From assembly GCA_001657295.1 (NCBI GenBank), contig LYSW01000048.1, forward strand, positions 1-38,043: DNA of 38,043 nucleotides. The letters run 5' to 3'. The notes under the pieces were generated by a model that was given only the letters and a program-made list of their open reading frames with translations, was not told the origin of the DNA and ran no database searches. The position numbers and the translations under genes were made by a program. Position 1 is the first letter of the stretch. Each line of letters opens with the position of its first letter. Positions 25,850 through 33,944 of this stretch are shown one piece after another. The stretch comes from Oceanicaulis sp. BBD 1991-10. Its GTDB lineage: Bacteria > Pseudomonadota > Alphaproteobacteria > Caulobacterales > Maricaulaceae.

Positions 25850-28800
25850 TTATCGATCCATGGCATCTTCCAGGTGTTTTCTTAAACCAGACAATTCATC
25901 CTTCTTCCGCTTATCATCCGAGCTATCAAGCATCGCCTCCTGATCGTTTATCAGCGCCCTAACGGCTTCGGCTTGTCGACGCGCGATGAAGCGCCAAAGA
26001 CCGGAACGCGCCGCATCGTCTCGGGCATCCAACAACGCAAATAGGCGCAGCGTTTCTAGAGCTGCGGACACGAGCGATTTGTGCGCGTCTTCGCTGTCTG
26101 GGGTGGTTCGCGACAGCCGCCGCAGCGCTTTGGCGCGTTCAAGTGCCAGACGGCACGCAAGGCGTGGCCGATCAACTGATGTGCACGCAAGATCGTCAGA
26201 CTGTTCGAGTAGGGCTAACGCCGCCTGCGGATCGTCATGATATGTCCGAGCGAGCGTGGCTTCCATCATGAGGACGCTTGGCCGCTCCGCCGCGAAGCGG
26301 AACTGAAAGCGGCTCAACATGTCGAGGCTTTTCTGTGCTTGATACGCGAAGAACTGGGCTAGGCCTTTGCATACGTCGGCGGGAATATGGTTCGGCTCAG
26401 TTTTATTGCCGCCTTTCGGGTCAGGTAGGTCGACGCCGCCATCGAGCGCCGCGCTCTTAAAGTGGGCGTGAAGCTTGATTGTCGTTCGAATAAAAACACG
26501 CTCGTTATGTGGAGCTGGCAAGAAATCGCGTCTAAGCGGATGCAGGTCGAAGTGCTTTTGGCGTAGGCGGTCGGCCAGGTAGAAGGCAGACCATGCCTTC
26601 AAGAAGCCCGCAATAGATTGACCTTTCGGGAAGCCGGGCTTGTCGATTGTGTCCGCCTCGATGGCGAGAGTCTCAGCATGGCGGGAGATGAAGTCGGCGG
26701 CGCGTTCCAAGACCAGGCGCGAGTCTTTCTCATAAGATGCGGTTTCTGCGGTGACGTCCGCGTCCTGATGAGGGTCCACTTTCTCCAGATTCTTGGCGAT
26801 AAGTTTATCAATTCCTCGCTTAATTCCGGCGTGCAGTTTGTAAATGGCATAGACGTCAGACACGGGCCCAATTGCGCGCAGACGACGCGCCAAGCGCTGC
26901 GCAATACTTCGACTTCTCATCAACACGTCGAATATGTTTTTCGCGACCGCTGCATGGTGCAATACAGCATTTGTGTATCGCTCCCGAGCATCAGTGCCTG
27001 ATTTTGGATCGGTTTCCAGGATCGTTAAGTCAAGCTCAACCTTTGCAAGCGCGGAAAGAGCCGCACGTTTGCGAGAGCTTGGGAGCTCATCAAACTCGGC
27101 CTTTGCGCGATTGATGACGTCCCGAGCGAGATTGAGCCGGTCAGCCTGAAGCAGGTTGCGGGCTAGCGAGATGTAAAAATCTACGAAGCCGGGACTGGGC
27201 GATGCGCTCCCGGCTTCTGACCCAATCAGGCGCAGATAGGGACTAGTGCCACGTTCAGGAAGCGCCTCGGTGCGATTGTCAGGGGGCATCGGGACGCCCG
27301 CCCACAAGGCGCACATTAACAACTCCGCTGCGATGGCTGGACGCCCGAGATTTCGCGTCATCTCGTAGGCGGGCGCAGCCTGAACTATGTGGCGAAAGAA
27401 AACCAGGTAAAGCCGATCAAATGCGCGCCGAGGGTCAATCGGCAAGCTGCGGCTCACATGCCTTAGTGATTGGTCAAAGGCGCTCGTGTCTTTGGGCAGG
27501 CTTGCGAAGCCATAGTGCAGACCTTCGGCCAGCCGCCGATACTGTCGGATTTCCAGCGCTCCATGTTTGGGCGCGTGGCGCATAATCGCCGCTTCCTGTT
27601 GAAGCGCCTCTTCAGCAAGAAGTCGATAGAGGATCAAACGCTGGGCTTCCAACGCATTGTCCGGAGACGTTCGCGCCTCATCAGCGCTCGAGGGCCGCCC
27701 ATATTTAATGAAGTTGCCGCAGATCTCATTTGTCGCAAAAGAGTAGGACAGTCTTGCGGAGACAACTGAATCCGAATGCGCGTCCTTGGCTTCTGAGTCC
27801 AGCTCGATGCGTCCGATCGGAGGCAGCTTACTATCGTCGATCCCGACAACATGTTCGTCTGGGCCGACCGTCAGAATGCTCTTGAAGCGCACAAGATAGT
27901 CCGCGATAGCCTTTGGCGTCAGCGCGTTTCGAAGACGTTTTCTTGAGCGTTCACCGCGCCTGGAATCCAGCCGACGCCAGCGCAACAGCAGGCGCGCCAG
28001 AGTCTCAGATCGGATTTCACTCTCGGCCAAAGCGATCCATCGAAGAAGCAAGAACGCCTCAGGATCCTTGGCGCGTAGATAGTCGTTCAAGTTTTCCGCG
28101 ACTGTCTTGACGCCGCGCTCAATAAGGCCGGTCAGTTCGCGGATCTGCTCTTCTGCTTGGCCCTTCACGGTTAGCCAGCAATCCACCAGCCGAAGCATCG
28201 AGATGTTCACGAAGCTGCCAACAATCCAGTCTTTTTCGCAAAGCTCAAGCAGCGTTTTGGGATTGCCCCAATCCTCGCGGGTAAATTCGATCCGGGCCAC
28301 GATGGCGGACCTGCTTGGTGGTTCGACGGTGATTGCTGCGTCTGATTGAAGAGGAGACAGGCGGGCGTCAGGGGTATCGCTGAGCACTAAGATGCGGGTC
28401 TCGTAGAAGCGGCCCACGTCAAGCCGGCTTTCCGGCGTGTCCAGCCGTGGCGTCATCAACTCGCGGAATAGCGAGGCCAGGCCGTCATCCCCAATCAAGC
28501 TGGGGAGGGCGGTTTGTTGGCCGCGGGGTGAGCGATGCCCATCAAACACCAAGATCGCCGGATGTTGCATCATTTTCGCGCGAATGCGCTGGACCGCCTC
28601 GTGATAGTCGTGCGGATTCGTAATCGCCTTGGCGCTCTCGATATTCTCGTTGGCATAAAAGGCGTCGAGCTGCGCCACCAGCAACGGCAGGGTTACAGGG
28701 GGCTCATCCTTCCACCGGCCGCACCGAAAATAGGCGTATGGTCGATGGTCCTTTTTGAGGCTGACGAGGTTGGGAATCCCGTCCTCGAGTTGCATGGCCA

Positions 28801-29458
28801 ACTCCGACAGAACGGGCGGATGTACGTCACAAGACACAATCTGGATGGGACGGAGATCGCTTTCGCAAAGAAACTTTCCGATGCGCCGCATCGCCTCCTG
28901 GTCCAATGTCGCGTCCAATCCGGCGGGGCCGGCTACCCGGTAGTGTGATTTCGGTGCGATTGAACCGCGCCTTAGCCAGTCCTCAAAGCTCGCCACCGCA
29001 TTCGGGCCGGTGAAGTGCGCAGTTTCAAAGATGGCCTTAAACGTTTCGAAGGTCGGTGGATCGCGCCAATCCGTTTTGGCTTCGTCATAAGTGACGCGGA
29101 TGATGGCAGCGATCGCCGAAGAAAAATTTGCGGTCCCGGTCGGAATTTTGGGAGTCAGGTGGCGTTCAACGGGCGGAGTGCCTTTGGCCGCTGGGTTAGA
29201 CGCGATGAGGGCATCCAAGTCGTCAAACTTAAATGGGCGAGGTCGCCTGCGATATTGGAGGAAGTGCCACGCTGTCCTCGCCCGGAATTTTATCCCAAGG
29301 CCAATTTCATCAGAGATCAGCCAGCGTGCCTTTTCCTCTGCAGAGTCGCGGTATTCTTTGACGTATGGATGGTCTTCACCCTTTTCTCGCCATTCAAAGA
29401 CTCTTTTCCAAGTCTCGACCGTTATTTTGCGCGTACTAGTCAGTCCAGAGCCGGCCAT
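25850..29458 (-). CDS. Large STAND-NTPase-like protein with degenerate P-loop
   Basis: I recognise no named family. The order of motifs in this 1202-residue protein resembles STAND NTPases: a helical N-terminus (1-165); VAGPAGLDAT (175-184) where a P-loop GPAGIGKT would be, lacking the Lys; the RCGRW/LLVAQLDAFYANEN region; a Walker-B-like strand AILVFDG (301-307), with RGQQTALPSLIGDDGLASLF like the usual loop; and TRILVLSD (354-361) like the sensor. A long helical, repeat-like C-terminus (about 450-1200, Leu/Ala/Arg-rich) looks like TPR-type sensing repeats. No membrane segment or signal peptide is seen. STAND proteins often serve in antiphage defence, so a defence role is possible. It is divergent from the operon at 29982. 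Its codon use differs from the photosynthesis genes. Confidence 0.65.
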   Translation of the reverse strand: MAGSGLTSTRKITVETWKRVFEWREKGEDHPYVKEYRDSAEEKARWLISDEIGLGIKFRARTAWHFLQYRRRPRPFKFDDLDALIASNPAAKGTPPVERHLTPKIPTGTANFSSAIAAIIRVTYDEAKTDWRDPPTFETFKAIFETAHFTGPNAVASFEDWLRRGSIAPKSHYRVAGPAGLDATLDQEAMRRIGKFLCESDLRPIQIVSCDVHPPVLSELAMQLEDGIPNLVSLKKDHRPYAYFRCGRWKDEPPVTLPLLVAQLDAFYANENIESAKAITNPHDYHEAVQRIRAKMMQHPAILVFDGHRSPRGQQTALPSLIGDDGLASLFRELMTPRLDTPESRLDVGRFYETRILVLSDTPDARLSPLQSDAAITVEPPSRSAIVARIEFTREDWGNPKTLLELCEKDWIVGSFVNISMLRLVDCWLTVKGQAEEQIRELTGLIERGVKTVAENLNDYLRAKDPEAFLLLRWIALAESEIRSETLARLLLRWRRLDSRRGERSRKRLRNALTPKAIADYLVRFKSILTVGPDEHVVGIDDSKLPPIGRIELDSEAKDAHSDSVVSARLSYSFATNEICGNFIKYGRPSSADEARTSPDNALEAQRLILYRLLAEEALQQEAAIMRHAPKHGALEIRQYRRLAEGLHYGFASLPKDTSAFDQSLRHVSRSLPIDPRRAFDRLYLVFFRHIVQAAPAYEMTRNLGRPAIAAELLMCALWAGVPMPPDNRTEALPERGTSPYLRLIGSEAGSASPSPGFVDFYISLARNLLQADRLNLARDVINRAKAEFDELPSSRKRAALSALAKVELDLTILETDPKSGTDARERYTNAVLHHAAVAKNIFDVLMRSRSIAQRLARRLRAIGPVSDVYAIYKLHAGIKRGIDKLIAKNLEKVDPHQDADVTAETASYEKDSRLVLERAADFISRHAETLAIEADTIDKPGFPKGQSIAGFLKAWSAFYLADRLRQKHFDLHPLRRDFLPAPHNERVFIRTTIKLHAHFKSAALDGGVDLPDPKGGNKTEPNHIPADVCKGLAQFFAYQAQKSLDMLSRFQFRFAAERPSVLMMEATLARTYHDDPQAALALLEQSDDLACTSVDRPRLACRLALERAKALRRLSRTTPDSEDAHKSLVSAALETLRLFALLDARDDAARSGLWRFIARRQAEAVRALINDQEAMLDSSDDKRKKDELSGLRKHLEDAMDR

Positions 29459-29981
29459 CTTGCTTTCCCCAGCGGTCCTCGCGCACTGATTGCAGCTACA
29501 CCCGCGTTAATCAAGTCACCTGTCAAAAATCGGCAGGTGAATAAAAGATGATCGGTTCGGCTTCAGATTTTCAGTGCCCAAGAACAGCGATCGAATCTGA
29601 TCGCGCCATTATGAGCTGGTTAGCATGGCGTGAACTCTTCGGCTCAGAATCAATTTGTAGCTGTAAGTCACTCTAACCTGCTATTTTAAAACAGGAATGT
29701 TGAATCAGACTTGCTGCGGCGAACTCAGATCGGCATGCAAAGGCGACCGGCCTTCCAGAATCTGAGCGTTCAGCCGACGAGCGTTAATGAAAGGTTAAGC
29801 CGGCCTGGATTTCGCAAGCCGAGGAATTGCATGCCCATGCTCTACTGCGCATGTCGCGCTTCGCCGAATCCGGCATAGGGCGATGATCGGACGGAGCGGC
29901 GCTCCACCCGCTCGGACTCGCGCGGAGGAAGCGGCACCCCCACCCGATGATTCCATCAATAGCGAATAGGAGGCTTTCGTT
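29459..29981. other. Divergent regulatory spacer inside the island
   Basis: This 523-base region separates the starts of the STAND-like gene and the VWA operon. I see no coding signal. It holds the dyad CACCTG-N11-CAGGTG (29517-29539) near the STAND-like start and an AT-rich patch around 29660-29700. An AGGAGG ribosome site precedes the VWA start. Promoters for both directions are expected but not assigned. Confidence 0.5.
29517..29539. promoter_or_regulatory. Inverted repeat CACCTG-N11-CAGGTG
   Basis: Six-base arms 11 bases apart form a perfect dyad, 59 bases upstream of the STAND-like start. On the minus strand a TTGACA lies inside it (in TTTTTGACAGG), so a bound dimer could cover a -35 element. 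The regulator is unknown. Confidence 0.4.
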
Positions 29982-32096
29982 ATGTCGGAACGCATGAACC
30001 AACCGGGAGTTCGTCAATCACCAGAGCAGGCTGTTTATTACAGCCGTGGCGCTGATATTGCCCGCCTCGAAACGGAGGTTGATCGAGAGCGCGCCCTTCA
30101 TGAGCTCCAACATGAAGCGGCTCGGAAGGTCGGTCGAGATTTCGTTCCGGATTTCGAAGTTAGCCAACTGGAGGCCGAACGATCGGCTGCGCAGGCGAAC
30201 TCGAACCATCAACAGGCGATCGACACAGATGACGAAATTCAGCGGCGGCGAGCTGAGTATGAACGTCGTAGCCGAGAGCGTGATGATGTCGACGGCGTAG
30301 AGCGGACCTATTTCGAGTTGCGCGACGCTGAAGCGAACGCTACGGCGCGCTTCAAGGCCGTTGAATCGGATACATCGCAAATCTCACCCGTACCAGCCTT
30401 CGTCTCGCTGATCATCGCCGCAATGGTGGCCCTGGTTGAGGCCTCTATTCAGGTGTTGGGCGGATCATTGGCAAGTCTCGATAAATCCGCGGCCGATATC
30501 GCCCTTACGGTCGGCCTCGCCGGGTTCGTGCTCAGCCTCGCGGCGCACCAAATCGGCCACGCGCATACACATGCGCACGGCGAGAAACCACGCGCCAGCG
30601 ATCGATGGATTGCACACTGGGGCCTGCGGATCGGCCTTGCCCTTGTGCTGGTGTTCAGCCTCTACCAGACCGAAACCCTTTGGTATTTCTTGGACATCCC
30701 AAGGGCGCTCGTGCGCGATTGGCCAGTTTTTCTGGCGCATATCGACGTCCTGCCTGGCACCCTTCAGGACCTGGCGGTCTATCTTCTTGCAAACTACCTG
30801 CTGTTTTTTATCGCCTGGATGATTGGTAAACGGCTAACGGACAGCCGGCCAGACTATCGCCGCGTCAAAAGGGATGCTGCGCGGGCGCGTGTTGCTGCTG
30901 AACGGGCGACGAAGCGGCGTGATATGGAGAATCTTGAGTGCGAGACCGAGCACAGGGATAAGACCCGCCAGCTTGAAGCGAATCGTCGGGTCAGCCTGGA
31001 AGCGGCAGCGCGCAGCCAGCGTCAGGCAGCGACGCACCGAGCGCGGGCTGAGAGCCTGCGCCAAGAGGCGCGAGCCAAGTTCAGCAAGCTCTGGTCGGCA
31101 GCCCTCGCCGGATTCAGCGATAGTCTCGAAACGGAGGAGAACGAGCACCCTGCCTTTTTGGCAGATACCCTTACTGGAGATGAGATCTGGACGCTCATTC
31201 GAGGTGAGAGCATCAACCACAGGCTGCGACCAAGCGCTTACGCTGGATATGTTCGTTTGAGTGGATTGTTCGTGACGAGCGTTGTGTCTCTAGTCGCCGT
31301 GATCGCATCTGCGGCTCTAGGCAAAAACTCAGCGCACGCAGTCACGGCCTGGCCCTGCTCTAACGATCACTCGCGTCTAGTGTTCATCCTTGATGAGAGT
31401 GATGCGAGGGATGATCAAGACCGCGCCTTATTGGATCAAACCATCTTGCGGGCGGAGCAGGCCCTCAAGCGTTGGCAACGGATCAGTGTCTGGAGAACAG
31501 GGCCTACTGCTGGCCGGGCGGAGATCCTACTCGATACTTGCGCGCCGCCTCCCTGCCCATCTTCGGTTTCCGAGCTTTTCGCTGGCGGACTAGACGGCCT
31601 AACCTGTGCGGAGAGCGTTAGGGATCCGCAGATCGCGCGGTTCCAGGCCGAATTCTCGAATGCATTTGAGGATTATCGGCGCAACGAGCGATATGACCAA
31701 CGGAGCCCGCTTGTACAAACAATTGATCGAGCGTTGAACTCGTATGCGAGTGATGGCTCACCTCCTGTGGTAATCGTATTCTCAGACGGCCTTGAGAACT
31801 CTCAGGCGTTCCCATGGCGTCAGCGGTGTATCTGCGATCCCGACAACGCAGACGCGATCTGGGCGCAGGCGCAGGCATTGGATCTTTTCCAGCCGGCGCC
31901 CGGGGCCGTCTTGCACTTTGTTGGGCCAGGTCGGCACATGGGAGGGCAAGCCGGCCGTAGCCGAGAGCTTTCGCCGGCGCAATACCAATCTGTTCGCCAG
32001 TTCTGGGCGCAATGGCTCGATGCTCGCCAAGCGCAGCTGGGTTTCTTTGGGGCAGGCGTGCCAGCAGGACCGTATGCGGTCGAGACTGCCCAATAG
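29982..32096 (+). CDS. Coiled-coil membrane protein with VWA-like domain
   Basis: This 704-residue protein has clear architecture but no named family. An N-terminal charged coiled coil (about 20-128) precedes four membrane segments (about 137-160, 173-190, 213-232, 262-282). The loop after the second is His-rich (HQIGHAHTHAHG, 189-200). A second basic coiled coil (about 290-370) leads to a fifth segment (425-447). The C-terminus resembles a VWA domain: LVFILDESDA (467-475) in place of DxSxS and VVIVFSDGLEN (596-606) for the later metal Asp. The MIDAS looks partly degenerate, with Ala at the last Ser. Cys residues (459, 520, 525, 542, 616, 618) suggest disulfides if the domain is periplasmic. 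The start has AGGAGG. It is first in a three-gene operon. Confidence 0.7.
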   Translation: MSERMNQPGVRQSPEQAVYYSRGADIARLETEVDRERALHELQHEAARKVGRDFVPDFEVSQLEAERSAAQANSNHQQAIDTDDEIQRRRAEYERRSRERDDVDGVERTYFELRDAEANATARFKAVESDTSQISPVPAFVSLIIAAMVALVEASIQVLGGSLASLDKSAADIALTVGLAGFVLSLAAHQIGHAHTHAHGEKPRASDRWIAHWGLRIGLALVLVFSLYQTETLWYFLDIPRALVRDWPVFLAHIDVLPGTLQDLAVYLLANYLLFFIAWMIGKRLTDSRPDYRRVKRDAARARVAAERATKRRDMENLECETEHRDKTRQLEANRRVSLEAAARSQRQAATHRARAESLRQEARAKFSKLWSAALAGFSDSLETEENEHPAFLADTLTGDEIWTLIRGESINHRLRPSAYAGYVRLSGLFVTSVVSLVAVIASAALGKNSAHAVTAWPCSNDHSRLVFILDESDARDDQDRALLDQTILRAEQALKRWQRISVWRTGPTAGRAEILLDTCAPPPCPSSVSELFAGGLDGLTCAESVRDPQIARFQAEFSNAFEDYRRNERYDQRSPLVQTIDRALNSYASDGSPPVVIVFSDGLENSQAFPWRQRCICDPDNADAIWAQAQALDLFQPAPGAVLHFVGPGRHMGGQAGRSRELSPAQYQSVRQFWAQWLDARQAQLGFFGAGVPAGPYAVETAQ

Positions 32097-32105
32097 GAGG
32101 CGAGA

Positions 32106-33095
32106 ATGACTGCCTATACGCCCCATGGAGGACACTTATTGCGCAATCTCTGCTTCTTGCTGCTTTCCGTCCTAGCGGCTGGCGTCCTTATCGCAGAGAG
32201 CGCGGAAGCGCAGCGTCGTGGCGGAGGCGGACGCGATGCTCGGCCTGAACGCACCCAACAGGCCGAGCGCCCGGCTCGTCCAGAACGTGTCGCCAAACCT
32301 GATCGGCGCACGATGCCCCAACGCCGAATAAATCCAGAACGGCGCGTCGCCCCAGATCGTCGCTTGACGCCAGAACGCCGGGCTACGCCAAGTCGCCGTG
32401 TGACGCCGGACCGGCGGAGTTTGTCGGAGCCAGGGGTTGCTCCGGACCGTCAGGTCAGGCCTGATCGTCAGTCGGCCCAGGATCAGCGCGCGACTCTGAA
32501 CGGACGCATCATCCAGCAGCGCCGCGCCATGAGGTCAGAGAGGCGGATTGAACGCGAGAGCCGTATGATCCGCGATCGTCAGGCCAGATCAGAGCGTCAC
32601 TCTCGGGATGATCGCCCGTCCCGGACAGAGCGTCGAACTGGACCCGAGCACAGTCTCCGACCGCAAAGGCACGCGAGAACCGACCGCCTTATTTCAAGAG
32701 CAGAACAACGGCTCGAATCGGGCCGCAGGTCTAATGGAAATGATAGCTTCACGGCGCAAGCTGCTCCTCCTAGAAGCATTGGTGAGGTTCGCGGTTTAGT
32801 GCAGCAATGGTATGGGCAGGAGGGCCAAACAAGCAGTAGGCCAGGTAACCGCACCATACAGTATTCCGGCCGCGGTGGGCGCAATGCGGCCGCACGGTTT
32901 TTCGACCTGTTAACGGGTGGACAGTCGATCCCGAGAGGTGGAGGGAGACTTAGCCGTCTTTCCGATGGAACCAGTGTTCAAATTAGCTCGCGCGTTGGAA
33001 GAAATGGGAACACAGTAACCTCTATACGCATCAATCATAGGAGGCCTGACTCAAACGTAATCGACCGTATAAAGATACGATTTGTGGAGGGTTAG
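32106..33095 (+). CDS. Secreted Arg/Pro-rich protein with toxin-like C-terminal domain
   Basis: The 329-residue protein has a Sec signal (LCFLLLSVLAAGVLIAESAE, cut near AEA-QR). A very basic, disordered region (about 37-210) contains six hexapeptide repeats RRxxPx (67-102; e.g. RRTMPQ, RRVAPD, RRLTPE). A conserved-looking C-terminal domain (about 222-329) runs from SIGEVRGLVQQWYGQEG through AAARFFDLLTGGQS to RIKIRFVEG. The ARxxFDxLTGG start and KIRF end resemble C-terminal toxin domains of polymorphic toxins, but this is from memory of the pattern. The gene starts nine bases after the VWA gene, with AGGAGG, and ends five bases before a small AT-rich gene placed like an immunity gene. Confidence 0.7.
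   Translation: MTAYTPHGGHLLRNLCFLLLSVLAAGVLIAESAEAQRRGGGGRDARPERTQQAERPARPERVAKPDRRTMPQRRINPERRVAPDRRLTPERRATPSRRVTPDRRSLSEPGVAPDRQVRPDRQSAQDQRATLNGRIIQQRRAMRSERRIERESRMIRDRQARSERHSRDDRPSRTERRTGPEHSLRPQRHARTDRLISRAEQRLESGRRSNGNDSFTAQAAPPRSIGEVRGLVQQWYGQEGQTSSRPGNRTIQYSGRGGRNAAARFFDLLTGGQSIPRGGGRLSRLSDGTSVQISSRVGRNGNTVTSIRINHRRPDSNVIDRIKIRFVEG
32304..32411 (+). repeat. Six tandem RRxxPx hexapeptide units
   Basis: Six 18-base units encode RRTMPQ, RRINPE, RRVAPD, RRLTPE, RRATPS and RRVTPD in the secreted basic protein. The repeat is periodic at protein level and diverged at DNA level. Such segments bind anionic surfaces or peptidoglycan in some proteins; the role here is unknown. Confidence 0.75.
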
Positions 33096-33100
33096 AGAAT

Positions 33101-33556
33101 ATGGGAGTTGGGAGTTTCGCTGCAAAAGATGTAATCGCCGACGCATATTCAGCGTATGTTGTATTGTTGCCAGCGCGCCCTTTGATAACGGATTTCTATA
33201 ATATTCAACGTGCAATTGATATTTCGGGTAAAAGAAAATTTATCGCCTATATTGGTGTCGATATTGTGCGGAATATCCGTCTAGACGCATTCTCAATATA
33301 CGAATTTGACTCGAAGATTTTCATGTCAAACCTGGGCGGTAGAATTTGGAACGAAGAAAATTCTGAAGGGATAGTATGGGACGAATTTCAAGAGTATGTA
33401 GCAGTTGCAGGCTCAATGGAGTTTTGCTCCACAGTCTCACCTTATCCTGTTGAGATCCAGCAGCATTATTTTCTAGAAGCGTTTGATCCTGATCGCAATA
33501 AAGACGCGCAAGATCTTTGGCGAGAGCTGACTAGACCTTGGATTGATAAGAGTTGA
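33101..33556 (+). CDS. Small AT-rich gene, candidate immunity protein
   Basis: The 151-residue product (MGVGSFAAKDVIADAYSAYV start) has no signal peptide or membrane segment and matches no family I know. It is acidic to neutral (DEFQEYVAVAG, EAFDPDRNKDAQDLW) beside a very basic neighbour. Its DNA is far richer in A and T than the rest of the window. The ATG lies five bases after the upstream stop, with GGAGG in the end of that gene as ribosome site. Position directly after a toxin-like secreted protein, small size and low GC are the usual signs of an immunity gene. This is an inference from context, not homology. Confidence 0.65.
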   Translation: MGVGSFAAKDVIADAYSAYVVLLPARPLITDFYNIQRAIDISGKRKFIAYIGVDIVRNIRLDAFSIYEFDSKIFMSNLGGRIWNEENSEGIVWDEFQEYVAVAGSMEFCSTVSPYPVEIQQHYFLEAFDPDRNKDAQDLWRELTRPWIDKS

Positions 33557-33927
33557 AGCGTTGTCTCCTTTTTGCGACATCAAGGGTAGCCATAGGCACC
33601 GCTTGGCGAACCAGCGGACCCGGTCGATTGGCATCTGAATGCTCTTAGGAATCTGAGCGCGCCGAGAGAGGGGGAAACTCCGAGGATCTCATAATGCCAT
33701 TTAAAATCAGTATATTATAAGAATTGCCTGGTGGGCTTTTGTACCATATCAAATACCCCAATCTCGCTACCAGGATAGCGCGCGAGCTTCCGAAGGGGCC
33801 AGTCTTAATGGTGTAGGACTCCAGGCACTTTTCTCATGCGCAATTGTACCAAAACTTGTACCCGGGCGCTAGAAAACCCGCCCTAAAAGACAATGCTTTG
33901 AGGAAATTTCGGGGCTTACAATAGTAG
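33557..33927. other. Right island border region, no gene seen
   Basis: This 371-base stretch has no credible gene. It contains three TTGTACC motifs (33739-33745, 33844-33850, 33856-33862), a sequence resembling the left border repeat at 33662-33683, and CCTGGT (33727-33732) with ACCAGG (33769-33774) as a wide dyad. It is AT-rich around 33700-33722. Confidence 0.6.
33739..33862 (+). repeat. Three TTGTACC motifs near the right border
   Basis: Copies start at 33739 (TTGTACCATA), 33844 (TTGTACCAAA) and 33856 (TTGTACCCGG). The pair at 33844 and 33856 is 12 bases apart. All are in the same orientation as the copy near the left border. They fit the layout of integrase arm sites. The binding protein is absent from the window. 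Confidence 0.5.
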
Positions 33928-33944
33928 TGGCGGAGAGAGAGGGA
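33928..33944. repeat. Right attachment-site repeat (attR-like)
   Basis: The last 17 bases of the tRNA-Ser gene (including CCA) are identical to 25572-25588. The identity ends where the T-loop begins, so the shared core is the acceptor and part of the T arm. Confidence 0.85.

Larger units (their letters stand above)
25572..33944. mobile_element. Genomic island at tRNA-Ser (about 8.4 kb)
   Basis: The island is bounded by exact 17-bp repeats, one within the tRNA-Ser(CGA) 3' end and one 8356 bases away. Base composition and codon use differ from the photosynthesis genes on its left, most clearly in 33101-33730. It carries four large or medium genes: a STAND-like protein on the minus strand, and a VWA membrane protein, a secreted Arg-rich protein and a small AT-rich gene on the plus strand. 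TTGTACC motifs occur once near the left border and three times near the right, as arm-type integrase sites would. There is no integrase, excisionase or transposase, so the element is decayed or is moved by an enzyme encoded elsewhere. Confidence 0.78.

Noticed and set aside
25558-25962. 134-codon plus-strand frame across the left island border
   Set aside because: It crosses chromosome, border repeat and island, has no ribosome site, and overlaps the STAND-like gene end.
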